Positions 7,882 through 15,478 of a DNA stretch of 64,000 nt are shown piece after piece. The notes beneath the pieces are model-generated. The model did no database searches. It was not told the origin of the DNA and saw nothing but the letters and a program-made list of their open reading frames with translations. How positions within the stretch are numbered: position 1 is the first letter of the stretch; each line of letters starts with the position of its first letter. The position numbers and the translations under genes are program-made. Source of the stretch: Pseudomonadota bacterium (GTDB taxonomy: Bacteria; Pseudomonadota; Gammaproteobacteria; Xanthomonadales; Xanthomonadaceae); assembly GCA_963205495.1 (NCBI GenBank), contig CAUJIN010000024.1, positions 26,665 through 90,664 on the forward strand, written 5' to 3'.

Positions 7882-8880
7882 TCAGGCCGCGGCGGTGATG
7901 CCGAGGGATTGGCGCGCATCCCGCCAGCGCGCATCGGCGACGAGTGTCTCCCAGGCCGGGGCCGCGCGGCCGCGCATCGGCGCCAGCGCGTCGGGCCGGA
8001 GGTCGGATTCGCGCATCGCAGCGAGGGCCTCGGGCACCAGCGCCGGGGCGCAGACCAGCACGCTGTCGCAGCCGGCATCGTAGTGGGCGTGCAGGCGCGC
8101 GGCGATGCCGCCGGCCGATTCGGCGGCAGCCATGCCGATGTCGTCGCTGAACACCACGCCGCCGAACTTCATCGTCTCGCGCAGGTAGGCGATCCAGCGG
8201 CGCGAATAGCCGGCCGGTTCGGCGTCCACGGCCGGGTAGCCGACGTGGGCCATCATCACCGCCTCGGCGCCGGCGGAAAACGCGGTGCGGAAGGGCAGCA
8301 GGTCCTCGGCTTCGAGCACGTCCAGCGGGCGCGCGTCGGTCGCGGCGTCGAAGTGGGTGTCTTCCAGCACCGAACCGTGTCCGGGAAAGTGCTTGAGCGT
8401 GGCGGCCATGCCGGCGGCGTGCATGCCCTGGACGTAAGCGGCCGCGAGCGAAGCAGTGACGCCGGGCGCAAGGTGGAAGGCGCGCTCGCCGATGGCGCGG
8501 TTGCCGCGCTTGAGGTCGACCACCGGCGCAAAGCTCAGGTCCAGCCCGATGGCGCGCATTTCCGTCGCCATCAGCCAGGCGTGGGTGCGCGCGGCCTCCA
8601 GCGCGCCGGCGGCGTCGCTGTCGAACTGCGCGCCGAAGCGCGAAAGCTCCGGCAGGCGGCTGAAGCCCTCGCGGAATCGCTGCACCGGCCCGCCTTCCTG
8701 ATCCACGCACAGCAGCAGCGGGTGCGGCGCGGCTTCGCGCAGCGCGACGCAAAGCTCGGTCACCTGCGCGCGCGAGGCGAAATTGCGGGAAAAAAGGATC
8801 ACCCCGCCCACGCCCGGATGCGCCAGCCAGTCGCGCTCGGCGGGGCAAAGTTCGGTAGCGGAAATGCCGATCACGAGCAC
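7882..8880 (-). CDS. nagZ: Beta-N-acetylhexosaminidase NagZ
   Basis: A 332-residue GH3 enzyme that removes N-acetylglucosamine from anhydromuropeptides during cytoplasmic peptidoglycan recycling. Signatures are VDQEGGPVQRFREGF, the histidine loop KHFPGHG and the nucleophile region FSDDIGMAA. The GTG at 8880 is preferred because GAGGAG lies at proper distance and the product then starts at the family's usual point; an ATG at 8904 would add eight residues and deepen the overlap with the CYTH gene. No signal peptide is present, as expected for a cytosolic enzyme. Confidence 0.93.
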   Translation of the reverse strand: MLVIGISATELCPAERDWLAHPGVGGVILFSRNFASRAQVTELCVALREAAPHPLLLCVDQEGGPVQRFREGFSRLPELSRFGAQFDSDAAGALEAARTHAWLMATEMRAIGLDLSFAPVVDLKRGNRAIGERAFHLAPGVTASLAAAYVQGMHAAGMAATLKHFPGHGSVLEDTHFDAATDARPLDVLEAEDLLPFRTAFSAGAEAVMMAHVGYPAVDAEPAGYSRRWIAYLRETMKFGGVVFSDDIGMAAAESAGGIAARLHAHYDAGCDSVLVCAPALVPEALAAMRESDLRPDALAPMRGRAAPAWETLVADARWRDARQSLGITAAA

Positions 8881-9383
8881 GCGGTTTTCTCCTCGGACGT
8901 CCACTGCGAATACGGCCGTTCGGCCAGGGTCAGGTTGTAGTAGCGCGGCTTGTCGGTGACTTCCGCGCCAAGCCAGTCGGGCTTCTCGAATTCCTCATCC
9001 ACGGCGGAAAGCTCGATCTCGGCGACCACGAGGCCGGCGTTCTCGCCGAAGAACTCGTCGATTTCCCACTCGTGCGCGCCGTGCCGCACATGGTGGCGCA
9101 GCTTCTCGATGCACCCGCCCACGCACAACGCCAGCAGCGCCTCGGCGTCGGCGAGCGGGATCGGGTATTCGAACTCCTGCCGATACGCGCCCAGCTCGCG
9201 CGACTTGAGGTTCAGGTGCGCGTCCTGTCCCGCGATGCGAACCCGCATCGAGACGTTCTGCGCGCCCTCGCGCACCGCCCGCGCGTCGTTGAGGTAGCCC
9301 TGCGCCATGCGCTGGCTGCGTGCCACCCGTGCGCGCCAGGCGTCGTTCGCGGGCAGGAACTTGCGTTCGATTTCGATGGGCAT
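8871..9383 (-). CDS. CYTH domain protein (inorganic triphosphatase-like)
   Basis: A 170-residue single-domain CYTH protein. It opens with the diagnostic EIERKF (EXEXK motif at residues 3-7). Basic and acidic strands typical of the triphosphate tunnel follow: MRVRIAG, HLNLKSRE, EFEYPIP, WEIDEFFGENAGLVVAEIEL and YYNLTLAERP. Family members hydrolyse inorganic triphosphate or thiamine triphosphate; some make cAMP. Bacterial stand-alone copies like this one are mostly tripolyphosphatases. The start codon overlaps the rlmD stop by one base (TGATG). Confidence 0.88.
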   Translation of the reverse strand: MPIEIERKFLPANDAWRARVARSQRMAQGYLNDARAVREGAQNVSMRVRIAGQDAHLNLKSRELGAYRQEFEYPIPLADAEALLALCVGGCIEKLRHHVRHGAHEWEIDEFFGENAGLVVAEIELSAVDEEFEKPDWLGAEVTDKPRYYNLTLAERPYSQWTSEEKTACS

Positions 9384-10711
9384 CAGCGTTTCTCGAACAG
9401 CGCGATGGACTCGACGTGGGCGGTGTGCGGGAACATGTCCATCACGCCCGCGGCCACCAGCCGGTAGCCGTGCTCGCGCACCAGCAGGCCCGCGTCGCGC
9501 CCCAGCGAACCGGGGTGGCAGGAAACGTAGACGATGCGACCGATGCCAGCGAGCGGAAGCTGCGGAATCGTGGCATCGGCACCGGTGCGCGGCGGGTCGA
9601 GCAGCAGGGCGTCGAAGCCCTCGCGCAGCCAGGGCTGATCGCGCAGATCGGCGGTGAGGTCGGCGGCGTGGAAGTCGGCGTTGTCGATGCCGTTGCGCCG
9701 CGCGTTCTCGTGCGCGCGCTGCACCAGCGCGGCCTCGCCTTCGACGCCCACCACCTGCGCGCAGCGGCGCGCCAGCGGCAGGGTGAAGTTGCCCAGCCCG
9801 CAGAAGAGGTCCAGCACGCGCTCGTGGGGCCCGGGGTCGAGCAGGGCCAGCGCATGGTCGATCATGCGCTGGTTCATCGCGCCGTTGACCTGGATGAAAT
9901 CGAGCGGGCGGAAGGCGTAGTCCACGCCGTACGCCGGCAGCGAAAAGCCCAGCTCCGTCGCGCCGCCGTCGAGGGGAATTACGCTGTCGTTGCCGCCCGA
10001 CTGCCCGAAGACGGCGAAACCCTCGCGCTCGCCGAAAGCCAGCAGCCGGGCGCGATCGTCCTCGCCCAGCGGCTGCAGGTGGCGGAACACCAGCGCGGTG
10101 CGGTCATCGCCCGCGGCCACCTCGATCTGCGGGATCTGTGCGCGCGCATCGAGCGAATCCATCAGTTCGGCGATGACGGAAATCCGGCGGCCCACCGATT
10201 CGACCAGCACCTCGCAGCGAGAAACGTCGGCGATGAAGCGCGGATCGGCCGCCTCGCGGAAGCCCACCAGCACCTTGCCCTTCTTGGGCACGAACTTCAC
10301 CCCGAGCCGCGCCTTGCGGCGGTAGCTCCACGGCTCGCCCGAAAGCGGCTCCAGCCAGCGCTCGGGCCGCACCTGGCCGATGCGCTCGAAGTTTTCCGCC
10401 AGAGTGTGCTGCTTGGCCGCGATCTGCGCGGCCGGGGCAAGATGCTGGAGCGCGCAGCCGCCGCACACGCCGAAGTGCGCGCACTTGGGCGCAACGCGGT
10501 CGGGCGAGGATTCGAGCACCTCGACCGTGCTGCCCTCGTCGAACTGCCGGCGCGACACCTGCACCTTCGCGCGCACCTTTTCGCCGGGCAGCGCGCCGGT
10601 CACGAACACCGCCTTGCCCTCGTGCCGCGCCACGCCGCGGCCGTCGTGGGAAAGATCGGTGATGTCGAGCTCCAGCTCGATGGACTGTGGGGGACGACGC
10701 GTTCTGGACAC
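9383..10711 (-). CDS. rlmD: 23S rRNA (uracil-1939-C5)-methyltransferase RlmD
   Basis: A 442-residue enzyme that methylates U1939 of 23S rRNA. An N-terminal TRAM domain (about 10-65: LELDITDLSHDGRGVARH) is followed by the iron-sulfur cysteines CAHFGVCGGC and the SAM-binding core (RVLDLFCGLGNFTLPLA). The catalytic loop is LLLDPPRTGA, with the second catalytic cysteine in YVSCHPGSLGRD. The GTG at 10711 gives the family's usual length; the open frame continues upstream into the repeat region without a convincing ribosome site. It is the first gene of the minus-strand cluster. Confidence 0.94.
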   Translation of the reverse strand: MSRTRRPPQSIELELDITDLSHDGRGVARHEGKAVFVTGALPGEKVRAKVQVSRRQFDEGSTVEVLESSPDRVAPKCAHFGVCGGCALQHLAPAAQIAAKQHTLAENFERIGQVRPERWLEPLSGEPWSYRRKARLGVKFVPKKGKVLVGFREAADPRFIADVSRCEVLVESVGRRISVIAELMDSLDARAQIPQIEVAAGDDRTALVFRHLQPLGEDDRARLLAFGEREGFAVFGQSGGNDSVIPLDGGATELGFSLPAYGVDYAFRPLDFIQVNGAMNQRMIDHALALLDPGPHERVLDLFCGLGNFTLPLARRCAQVVGVEGEAALVQRAHENARRNGIDNADFHAADLTADLRDQPWLREGFDALLLDPPRTGADATIPQLPLAGIGRIVYVSCHPGSLGRDAGLLVREHGYRLVAAGVMDMFPHTAHVESIALFEKR

Positions 10712-10857
10712 GGGCTGGCACGATGCGGCGGGCGGGAACCGCGCATTCTCGCAGATTCGGGCATCCGGGCTGACAACGAGTCCGCAGGCGGCGACAATGC
10801 GCGCCCTGCATCCTCCTTTCCGGTCAAACCGGCTTCGCGGAATCGGGATGCAGCGAG

Positions 10858-11101
10858 CAAACCGGCGTCGCCGGCGCGACATTGCGGTACCGTGGGAAAT
10901 CACGGATGGGTGGCCGAGCGGTTCAAGGCACCGGTCTTGAGCGCGAAGGCATGGATGCCGGAGCCAACATCGGCGCAGCCGATGGCCCCGAAGGGGCGAG
11001 GGGCAGGAGGCCCCGAGTCAAACCGGCGTCGCCGGCGCGACGTTGCGGTACCGTGGGAAATCACGGATGGGTGGCCGAGCGGTTTAAGGCACCGGTCTTG
11101 A
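10858..11101 (+). repeat. 83-bp direct duplication of a tRNA-Ser promoter and 5' half
   Basis: The block 10858-10940 recurs at 11019-11101 (offset 161) with only two differences, at 10881 and 10924. Each copy holds the 46 bases upstream of tRNA-Ser plus its first 37 bases, ending exactly inside the anticodon. The 78 bases between copies (10941-11018) hold no gene. The duplication ends at the base where the first copy stops being tRNA. Confidence 0.9.
10904..10940 (+). pseudogene. Truncated tRNA-Ser (5' half only)
   Basis: The first 37 bases match the intact tRNA-Ser at 11065 with one change (TTC for TTT in the D arm). After CCGGTCTTGA the sequence diverges (GCGCGAAGG), so the 3' anticodon stem, variable arm, T arm and acceptor strand are all missing. 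It cannot fold into a tRNA. It could still be transcribed if the duplicated upstream region carries the promoter, giving a 5' tRNA-half-like RNA. Confidence 0.85.
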
Positions 11102-11154
11102 AAACCGGCGTAGTGGCGACACTACCGTGGGTTCGAATCCCACCCCATCCGCCA
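11065..11154 (+). tRNA. tRNA-Ser (anticodon UGA)
   Basis: A 90-base class II tRNA with encoded CCA. The acceptor GGATGGG pairs with CCCATCC, discriminator G. The anticodon stem CCGGT/ACCGG frames loop CTTGAAA, giving anticodon UGA at 11099-11101. The long variable arm is CGTAGTGGCGACACTACCG, and the T arm carries GGGTTCGAATCCC. A terminator hairpin follows within seven bases. Confidence 0.98.
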
Positions 11155-11160
11155 CCGCAG

Positions 11161-11190
11161 GTCGGCCCTGTGCGGCCGACGTTGTATTTT
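11161..11190 (+). terminator. Intrinsic terminator of tRNA-Ser
   Basis: A perfect 7-bp stem (GTCGGCC, six-base loop, GGCCGAC at 11161-11180) is followed by GTTGTATTTT. It sits seven bases after the tRNA CCA end. Its T-tract abuts the stop codon of the convergent EEP gene. Confidence 0.8.
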
Positions 11191-11990
11191 CAGCCGTCGC
11201 CCACCGCCGGCGGCAGCACCAGTTCGGCCGCCACGGCCAGATGGTCGGAGGACAGGTCCGCCAGCGTCCAGCGGCGTTCGACGCCGACCTCGCCCGAGAC
11301 CAGGATGTGGTCGATGGCGCGGCGCGGCTGCCAGCTCGGAAAGGAAGGCAGTCGATCTTCCGGTGGTTGCAGCGGGGTGTGGCGATAGAGCGATTGCATC
11401 TCGGGCGAATCGCACTCGCAATTGAAGTCGCCCATCAGCACCTTGTGGCCGGGGCCGGACAGGAGTTCGCCGAGATAGGCAAGCTGGGCGGCGCGGGCGC
11501 GCGGGGAGAGCGAAAGGTGGGCGATGGCGAGGGTCAGTGCGTCGCTGCCGCTGCCGTAGCGCACCAGCAGCGCACCGCGACCGGGAATGCGGCTGGGGAG
11601 CGCGTGATCGACGATTTCGTCCGGTTCGAGCCGGCACAGCAGGCCGTTGGCGCTGGCCGCGATCCCCGCCAGGCGGCGGTTGGGCTGGTGGCTCCAGTAT
11701 GGGAATCCGGCGCGTTCGGCCAGATAGTGGGTCTGGTTGACGAAGCCCGATCGCAGCGAGCCTGCGTCCGATTCCTGCAGGCCGACGATGTCGAATCCGG
11801 CCATCCGTTCGGCCAGCGCGTCGAGGTTGTCGCGCTTGCGCCGGCTCGGCAGCACGTGGTTCCACGAGCCGGTGACGTACTCGCGGTAGCTGTTGGTGGC
11901 GTGGCCGGCCTGGATGTTGGCGCTGGCCAGCGTCAGCCGCCGCGGCGAAGGCGGCGGTAACGACGGCGGTGCAGGAGGAATCCGGCTCAT
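11190..11990 (-). CDS. Endonuclease/exonuclease/phosphatase (EEP) family protein
   Basis: A 266-residue EEP-fold hydrolase. The active-site landmarks are present in order: ASANIQAG (Asn), IVGLQESDAGS (metal-binding Glu), AIAHLSLSPRARAAQ (His), VLMGDFNCECDSPEM (Asp/Asn) and the closing DHILVS ... LSSDHLAVAAEL (His). Such enzymes hydrolyse phosphodiesters in nucleic acids, lipids or inositides; the substrate cannot be read from sequence. A proline-rich N-terminus without a clear signal peptide suggests a cytosolic location. It follows the dsbA gene on the same strand after 54 bases. Confidence 0.88.
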   Translation of the reverse strand: MSRIPPAPPSLPPPSPRRLTLASANIQAGHATNSYREYVTGSWNHVLPSRRKRDNLDALAERMAGFDIVGLQESDAGSLRSGFVNQTHYLAERAGFPYWSHQPNRRLAGIAASANGLLCRLEPDEIVDHALPSRIPGRGALLVRYGSGSDALTLAIAHLSLSPRARAAQLAYLGELLSGPGHKVLMGDFNCECDSPEMQSLYRHTPLQPPEDRLPSFPSWQPRRAIDHILVSGEVGVERRWTLADLSSDHLAVAAELVLPPAVGDG

Positions 11991-12044
11991 TCGGCGGAAC
12001 TGGGAGCGCCACGCCCTTGCATCAAGCCCGGGCGCGGCGTGTGT

Positions 12045-12719
12045 TCATTCGACGGCCGGCTTGCTTTTCGCGGCGCGCTCGCGGGCGATCAGCCGATCCA
12101 CGATCTCCAGCATGCCCTTGAAACCGCCGCGCTCCTGCGGCGGGGCCATGACGCGGTACTTGCCGGCCACGACCATGGTGGGCGTGCCTTCGATGTTCCA
12201 GGCGGCGGCACGGTCTCGCGCTTCGGCGACCTTGGCGTTGACCGGGAAGCTGTCGAGGGTGGACAGGAACTGCGCCTTGTCCACGCCATGTTCGGCGTAG
12301 AAGTCGGCCAGGTCCTCGATCTTGCTGATCGGGCGGCGCTCGGTGTGCAGGGCCTCGAACAGCGCGTCGTGGGTCTTGTCGAGCACGCCCATGGTCTGGG
12401 CGGTGTAGAAGACCCGCGCATAGACCTCCCACACGCCGCCGAAGGCCGCGGGCAGGTATTCGAACTTCACGTCGGCCGGAAGCTTCTTCTTCCACTCGCT
12501 GACCAGCGGCTGGAAGTGGGCGCAGTGCGAGCAGGAATAACCGAACACTTCCACCACCTCGATGCCGTCGCCGGAAGTCTTCGTGGGCGGATCGATCCGG
12601 GTGTAGTCGCGCCCTTCGACCGGATCGGTGGACTGCGCGACCGCCGCGCCGGCGAAGGCGACGGTAAGGAGCGTGAGGACCGCCATCTGGCCGGTCCGGC
12701 GCATGAAACGCTTCAACAT
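12045..12719 (-). CDS. dsbA: Thiol:disulfide interchange protein DsbA-like (first of a tandem pair)
   Basis: A 224-residue periplasmic oxidoreductase. A signal peptide (about 1-28, ending AAVAQS) precedes a thioredoxin fold with the redox site C63-S-H-C66 in FGYSCSHCAHFQ. The cis-Pro loop is GTPTMVV. It oxidises thiols of exported proteins to disulfides. CSHC differs from the CPHC of E. coli DsbA, which generally alters redox potential. The tandem with a second DsbA and cytochrome c4 is a common xanthomonad arrangement. Confidence 0.9.
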   Translation of the reverse strand: MLKRFMRRTGQMAVLTLLTVAFAGAAVAQSTDPVEGRDYTRIDPPTKTSGDGIEVVEVFGYSCSHCAHFQPLVSEWKKKLPADVKFEYLPAAFGGVWEVYARVFYTAQTMGVLDKTHDALFEALHTERRPISKIEDLADFYAEHGVDKAQFLSTLDSFPVNAKVAEARDRAAAWNIEGTPTMVVAGKYRVMAPPQERGGFKGMLEIVDRLIARERAAKSKPAVE

Positions 12720-12840
12720 CGGGACTCTCCCTGCCTGAAAATAAGGGCCGAACGCATCGGCCCGGGGTGGTGTCTAGACTACCGCGCCGGACAAAGGTTC
12801 CGCATGGGGTGCGAACGCCGGGCTGCGGCAGGCCGGAAAC

Positions 12841-12869
12841 GACGATCCCCGCGCGCGGCGGGGATCGTC
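12841..12869 (-). terminator. Strong hairpin after the second dsbA gene
   Basis: A perfect 12-bp stem (GACGATCCCCGC with its complement, five-base loop) lies 23 bases past the stop of the upstream DsbA gene. On the minus strand it is followed by GTTTCC, a weak T-tract. It probably ends or attenuates the cytochrome c4-DsbA transcript before the second dsbA. Confidence 0.6.
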
Positions 12870-12891
12870 CGGAAAAATCGCTGCGAAAAAC

Positions 12892-13758
12892 TCAATGGCC
12901 TGCGGCGGCCTGCTGCTGGGCGATCTCGCGCTGGGCGAGCCAGCGTGCGGTCTGCAGCATGCCTTCGTGGCCGCGGTCGGCGGTCGGCGGCACGCGGTAT
13001 TTGCCCGCCACCACCAGGGTCGGGGTGCTTTCCACGCCCCAGCGCACCAGGGTCTTCTGGCTGCGCGCGATCTGGGTGTTGACCGCGAACGAAGTTGCCG
13101 CGGCCTTCAGCGCCACGGCGTCCACGCCCTGTTCGGCGTAGAGCGCGACGATGTCGTCGAGCTTGCCGGCACCGATGCGCTGCTGTTCGGCGAGCGCCTT
13201 GAACAGGCCCGCCTGGGTCCGTTCGAGCACGCCCATCGCCTGGGCAGCGTAGAAGGCGCGCGCGATCGGCTCGAAGGCGCCGTGCGACATCGGCGCCTGG
13301 ACGAAATTCACCTGCTCGGGCAGCGTGGCTTCCCACGCCGGGAGCAGTGTTTCCAGTCGGGCGCAGTGGATGCAGGTGTGGGAGAACACCTCGGCGATCT
13401 CGACCTTGCCCGGCACCGAGGTCAGCGGCTGGGGCGGGTCGATGGGCTGGTAGTCGGTACCCAGGCGCGGCTCGGGGCCTTCCGGCACCACCGCCTGCGC
13501 CGGTGCGGCCGGCGCCTGCGGTTCGGACGCCGGTGCAGGCGCGGAATTCGCCTCGGCGGCCGCGGTTGTTGCGGTTTCGGCATCCGAGGCGGGCGCTTCG
13601 GCCGGGCTCGGCACCGACGCCGGTGCCGGCGCGCTTTCGGCCGTCACGGGCGCTGCGGGTGCGGCGGGCTGCGAAGACGTCTCGCTCCCGCAGGCCACCA
13701 GCGCCAACATTCCCAGCGCGATCACGGCGCGCGCGACGCCACGTCCAAGGCGGCTCAC
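12892..13758 (-). CDS. DsbA-like thioredoxin-fold lipoprotein
   Basis: A 288-residue protein with a lipoprotein signal: hydrophobic helix then LVAC with the lipidated C23. A long Ala/Pro/Glu-rich linker (about 28-95) precedes a DsbA domain with redox site C129-I-H-C132 (FSHTCIHCARLE) and cis-Pro loop STPTLVV. It is therefore a membrane-tethered thiol oxidoreductase on a flexible arm. CIHC differs from its neighbour's CSHC, which suggests division of labour. The start overlaps the cytochrome c4 stop (ATGA). Confidence 0.87.
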   Translation of the reverse strand: MSRLGRGVARAVIALGMLALVACGSETSSQPAAPAAPVTAESAPAPASVPSPAEAPASDAETATTAAAEANSAPAPASEPQAPAAPAQAVVPEGPEPRLGTDYQPIDPPQPLTSVPGKVEIAEVFSHTCIHCARLETLLPAWEATLPEQVNFVQAPMSHGAFEPIARAFYAAQAMGVLERTQAGLFKALAEQQRIGAGKLDDIVALYAEQGVDAVALKAAATSFAVNTQIARSQKTLVRWGVESTPTLVVAGKYRVPPTADRGHEGMLQTARWLAQREIAQQQAAAGH

Positions 13759-14519
13759 TGGGCGGCCACTTCGGCAGCGGCGTGCAGGCCTTCGATGTAG
13801 CTGGACAGCGCCTGGATTTCCTCGTCGCTCAGCGAGCGGGCCACGTCCACCATGACGGTGTTGGCGTTGTCGTCCTTGCCCCAGGCCACGCCGGAGCGGA
13901 AGGATTCGAGCTGCTTGACGGTATAGGTGGCGTGCTGGCCGGCCAGCGACGGATAGCCGCTGAGCGGGTTGCCGCGACCCGTGGGTCCGTGGCAGGACAG
14001 GCAGGCCGGGATGCCGCGCGCCGTGTCGCCGCCGCGATACAGCGCCTGGCCGATCTCGTAGAACGAGCGGCCATCCTCACGCTTGCTGTCGTCGGCGATG
14101 CCCGGCGTCACCTTGAGCGTGGCGTAGTAGGCGCCCAGGTCGCGCATGTCCTGCGGGCTGAGCGCGGCCGACATGCCGAGCATCACCGGATCCGCGCGGG
14201 TGCCGTCCTTGAACATGGCGAGCTGGCGTGCGGCATAGGCTTCATGCTGCCCGGCCAGCTTGGGATACATCGGAACCATGGAATTGCCGTCCATGCCGTG
14301 GCAGGCGGCGCAGACCGCCGACTTGGCTTCGCCGGCGGCCGCATCTCCGGGCTGGGCGGGTCCGTGCGCATCCGTCAGTGCTTCGGCCGGAGCGGGTTCG
14401 GCTTCCGGCGCTGCGGTGACTTCCGCCGGCACCGCGGGCTCCTGGGCCACGGCCGCCATCGCCAATCCCAGTCCGAGGGACAGCGCGATGGCCGTGCCAC
14501 AATAGCGACGCAATTTCAT
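13755..14519 (-). CDS. Diheme cytochrome c4
   Basis: A 254-residue periplasmic electron carrier. A signal peptide (about 1-25, AVAQ) and an Ala/Pro/Glu-rich spacer precede two cytochrome c domains. The first heme site is C70-AA-C73-H74, the second C173-LS-C176-H177. Each half carries a matching YPKLAGQH or YPSLAGQH motif, showing the internal duplication. It passes electrons to terminal oxidases. Coupled by ATGA overlap to the DsbA lipoprotein gene; both work in the periplasm. Confidence 0.93.
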   Translation of the reverse strand: MKLRRYCGTAIALSLGLGLAMAAVAQEPAVPAEVTAAPEAEPAPAEALTDAHGPAQPGDAAAGEAKSAVCAACHGMDGNSMVPMYPKLAGQHEAYAARQLAMFKDGTRADPVMLGMSAALSPQDMRDLGAYYATLKVTPGIADDSKREDGRSFYEIGQALYRGGDTARGIPACLSCHGPTGRGNPLSGYPSLAGQHATYTVKQLESFRSGVAWGKDDNANTVMVDVARSLSDEEIQALSSYIEGLHAAAEVAAQ

Positions 14520-14716
14520 GTGTGTGCTCCCAAGAGAGATATCCGAGCTGCGCGCCGGAAGGATGCCCCAACTTCGGAATCGACCGCGCCGTTGCGGCCT
14601 TCTTCAGCCGGCCACCGCGCGTTCCGGGTCCGCAGCAATGGGGTTTGGCCCGGCACGCAGAAACGCACGAATTATTCCAGCCGGCCGATGACCGGTCAAA
14701 CCAGAGGCGATCTTCG

Positions 14717-15325
14717 ATGCCCATTTCCAACGCCCTGCGCACGGCGCGCTACCTGAAAAGCGTGCACGAGCTCCACCAGTTGCCGCCGGACGACAGCCGC
14801 GAAGTCGCCATCGCTGGCCGCTCCAATGCCGGAAAATCCAGTGCCATCAACGCCATTTGCGACCAGAACGGCCTGGCCCGCACCAGCAAGACGCCGGGGC
14901 GCACCCAGCAGCTGGTCTATTTCGAGGTGGTGCCGCAGCGTTTCCTCGTCGATCTTCCCGGCTACGGCTATGCCAAGGTGCCGCCCGGTTTGCGCGACCA
15001 CTGGCGCGGCCTGATCGAGGCATTCTTCCGCACCCGCGCCAGCCTTCAGGGCCTGGTGGTGGTGATGGACGTGCGCCATCCGCTGCGCGATTTCGACCTG
15101 CAGATGCTCGACTACGGCCGCGCCCGCGGGCTGGCCTGCCACTGCCTGCTCACCAAGGCCGACAAGCTGCCGCGCGGGCAGGCCGCGCGCGCGCTGCAGG
15201 ACGTCCGCAAGGCCGTGGGCGAAGGCGTGGGCGTGCAGCTTTTTTCCGCCACCTCGCACCAGGGCGTGGAAGAAGCGCGCGCCGTGCTGGCTGGCTGGCT
15301 GGAGCTGGGCAGCGTCGGCGCGTGA
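14717..15325 (+). CDS. engB: Ribosome biogenesis GTPase YihA/EngB
   Basis: A 202-residue GTPase needed for large-subunit assembly. The G motifs are in order: G1 GRSNAGKSS (34-42), G2 TSKTPGRTQ, G3 DLPGYGYAKV and G4 LLTKADKL. The ATG at 14717 is chosen because the product then starts at the family's usual point; the open frame extends upstream through the promoter region shared with the divergent cytochrome c4 gene. Confidence 0.93.
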   Translation: MPISNALRTARYLKSVHELHQLPPDDSREVAIAGRSNAGKSSAINAICDQNGLARTSKTPGRTQQLVYFEVVPQRFLVDLPGYGYAKVPPGLRDHWRGLIEAFFRTRASLQGLVVVMDVRHPLRDFDLQMLDYGRARGLACHCLLTKADKLPRGQAARALQDVRKAVGEGVGVQLFSATSHQGVEEARAVLAGWLELGSVGA

Positions 15326-15478
15326 TCCGCGCCCACGGGAGATGATGCACCGCACAAGTCAAACCGCGGCAGCGCGCGGGTTTGACGCGGCTCCTCGCCA
15401 CCCGCCATCCTCGCGCCTCCCTTGCGCCAGCCGCCCGCTGGCCGCGTCCCATCCATGTACTGACCCGGAGCCTGGCCC

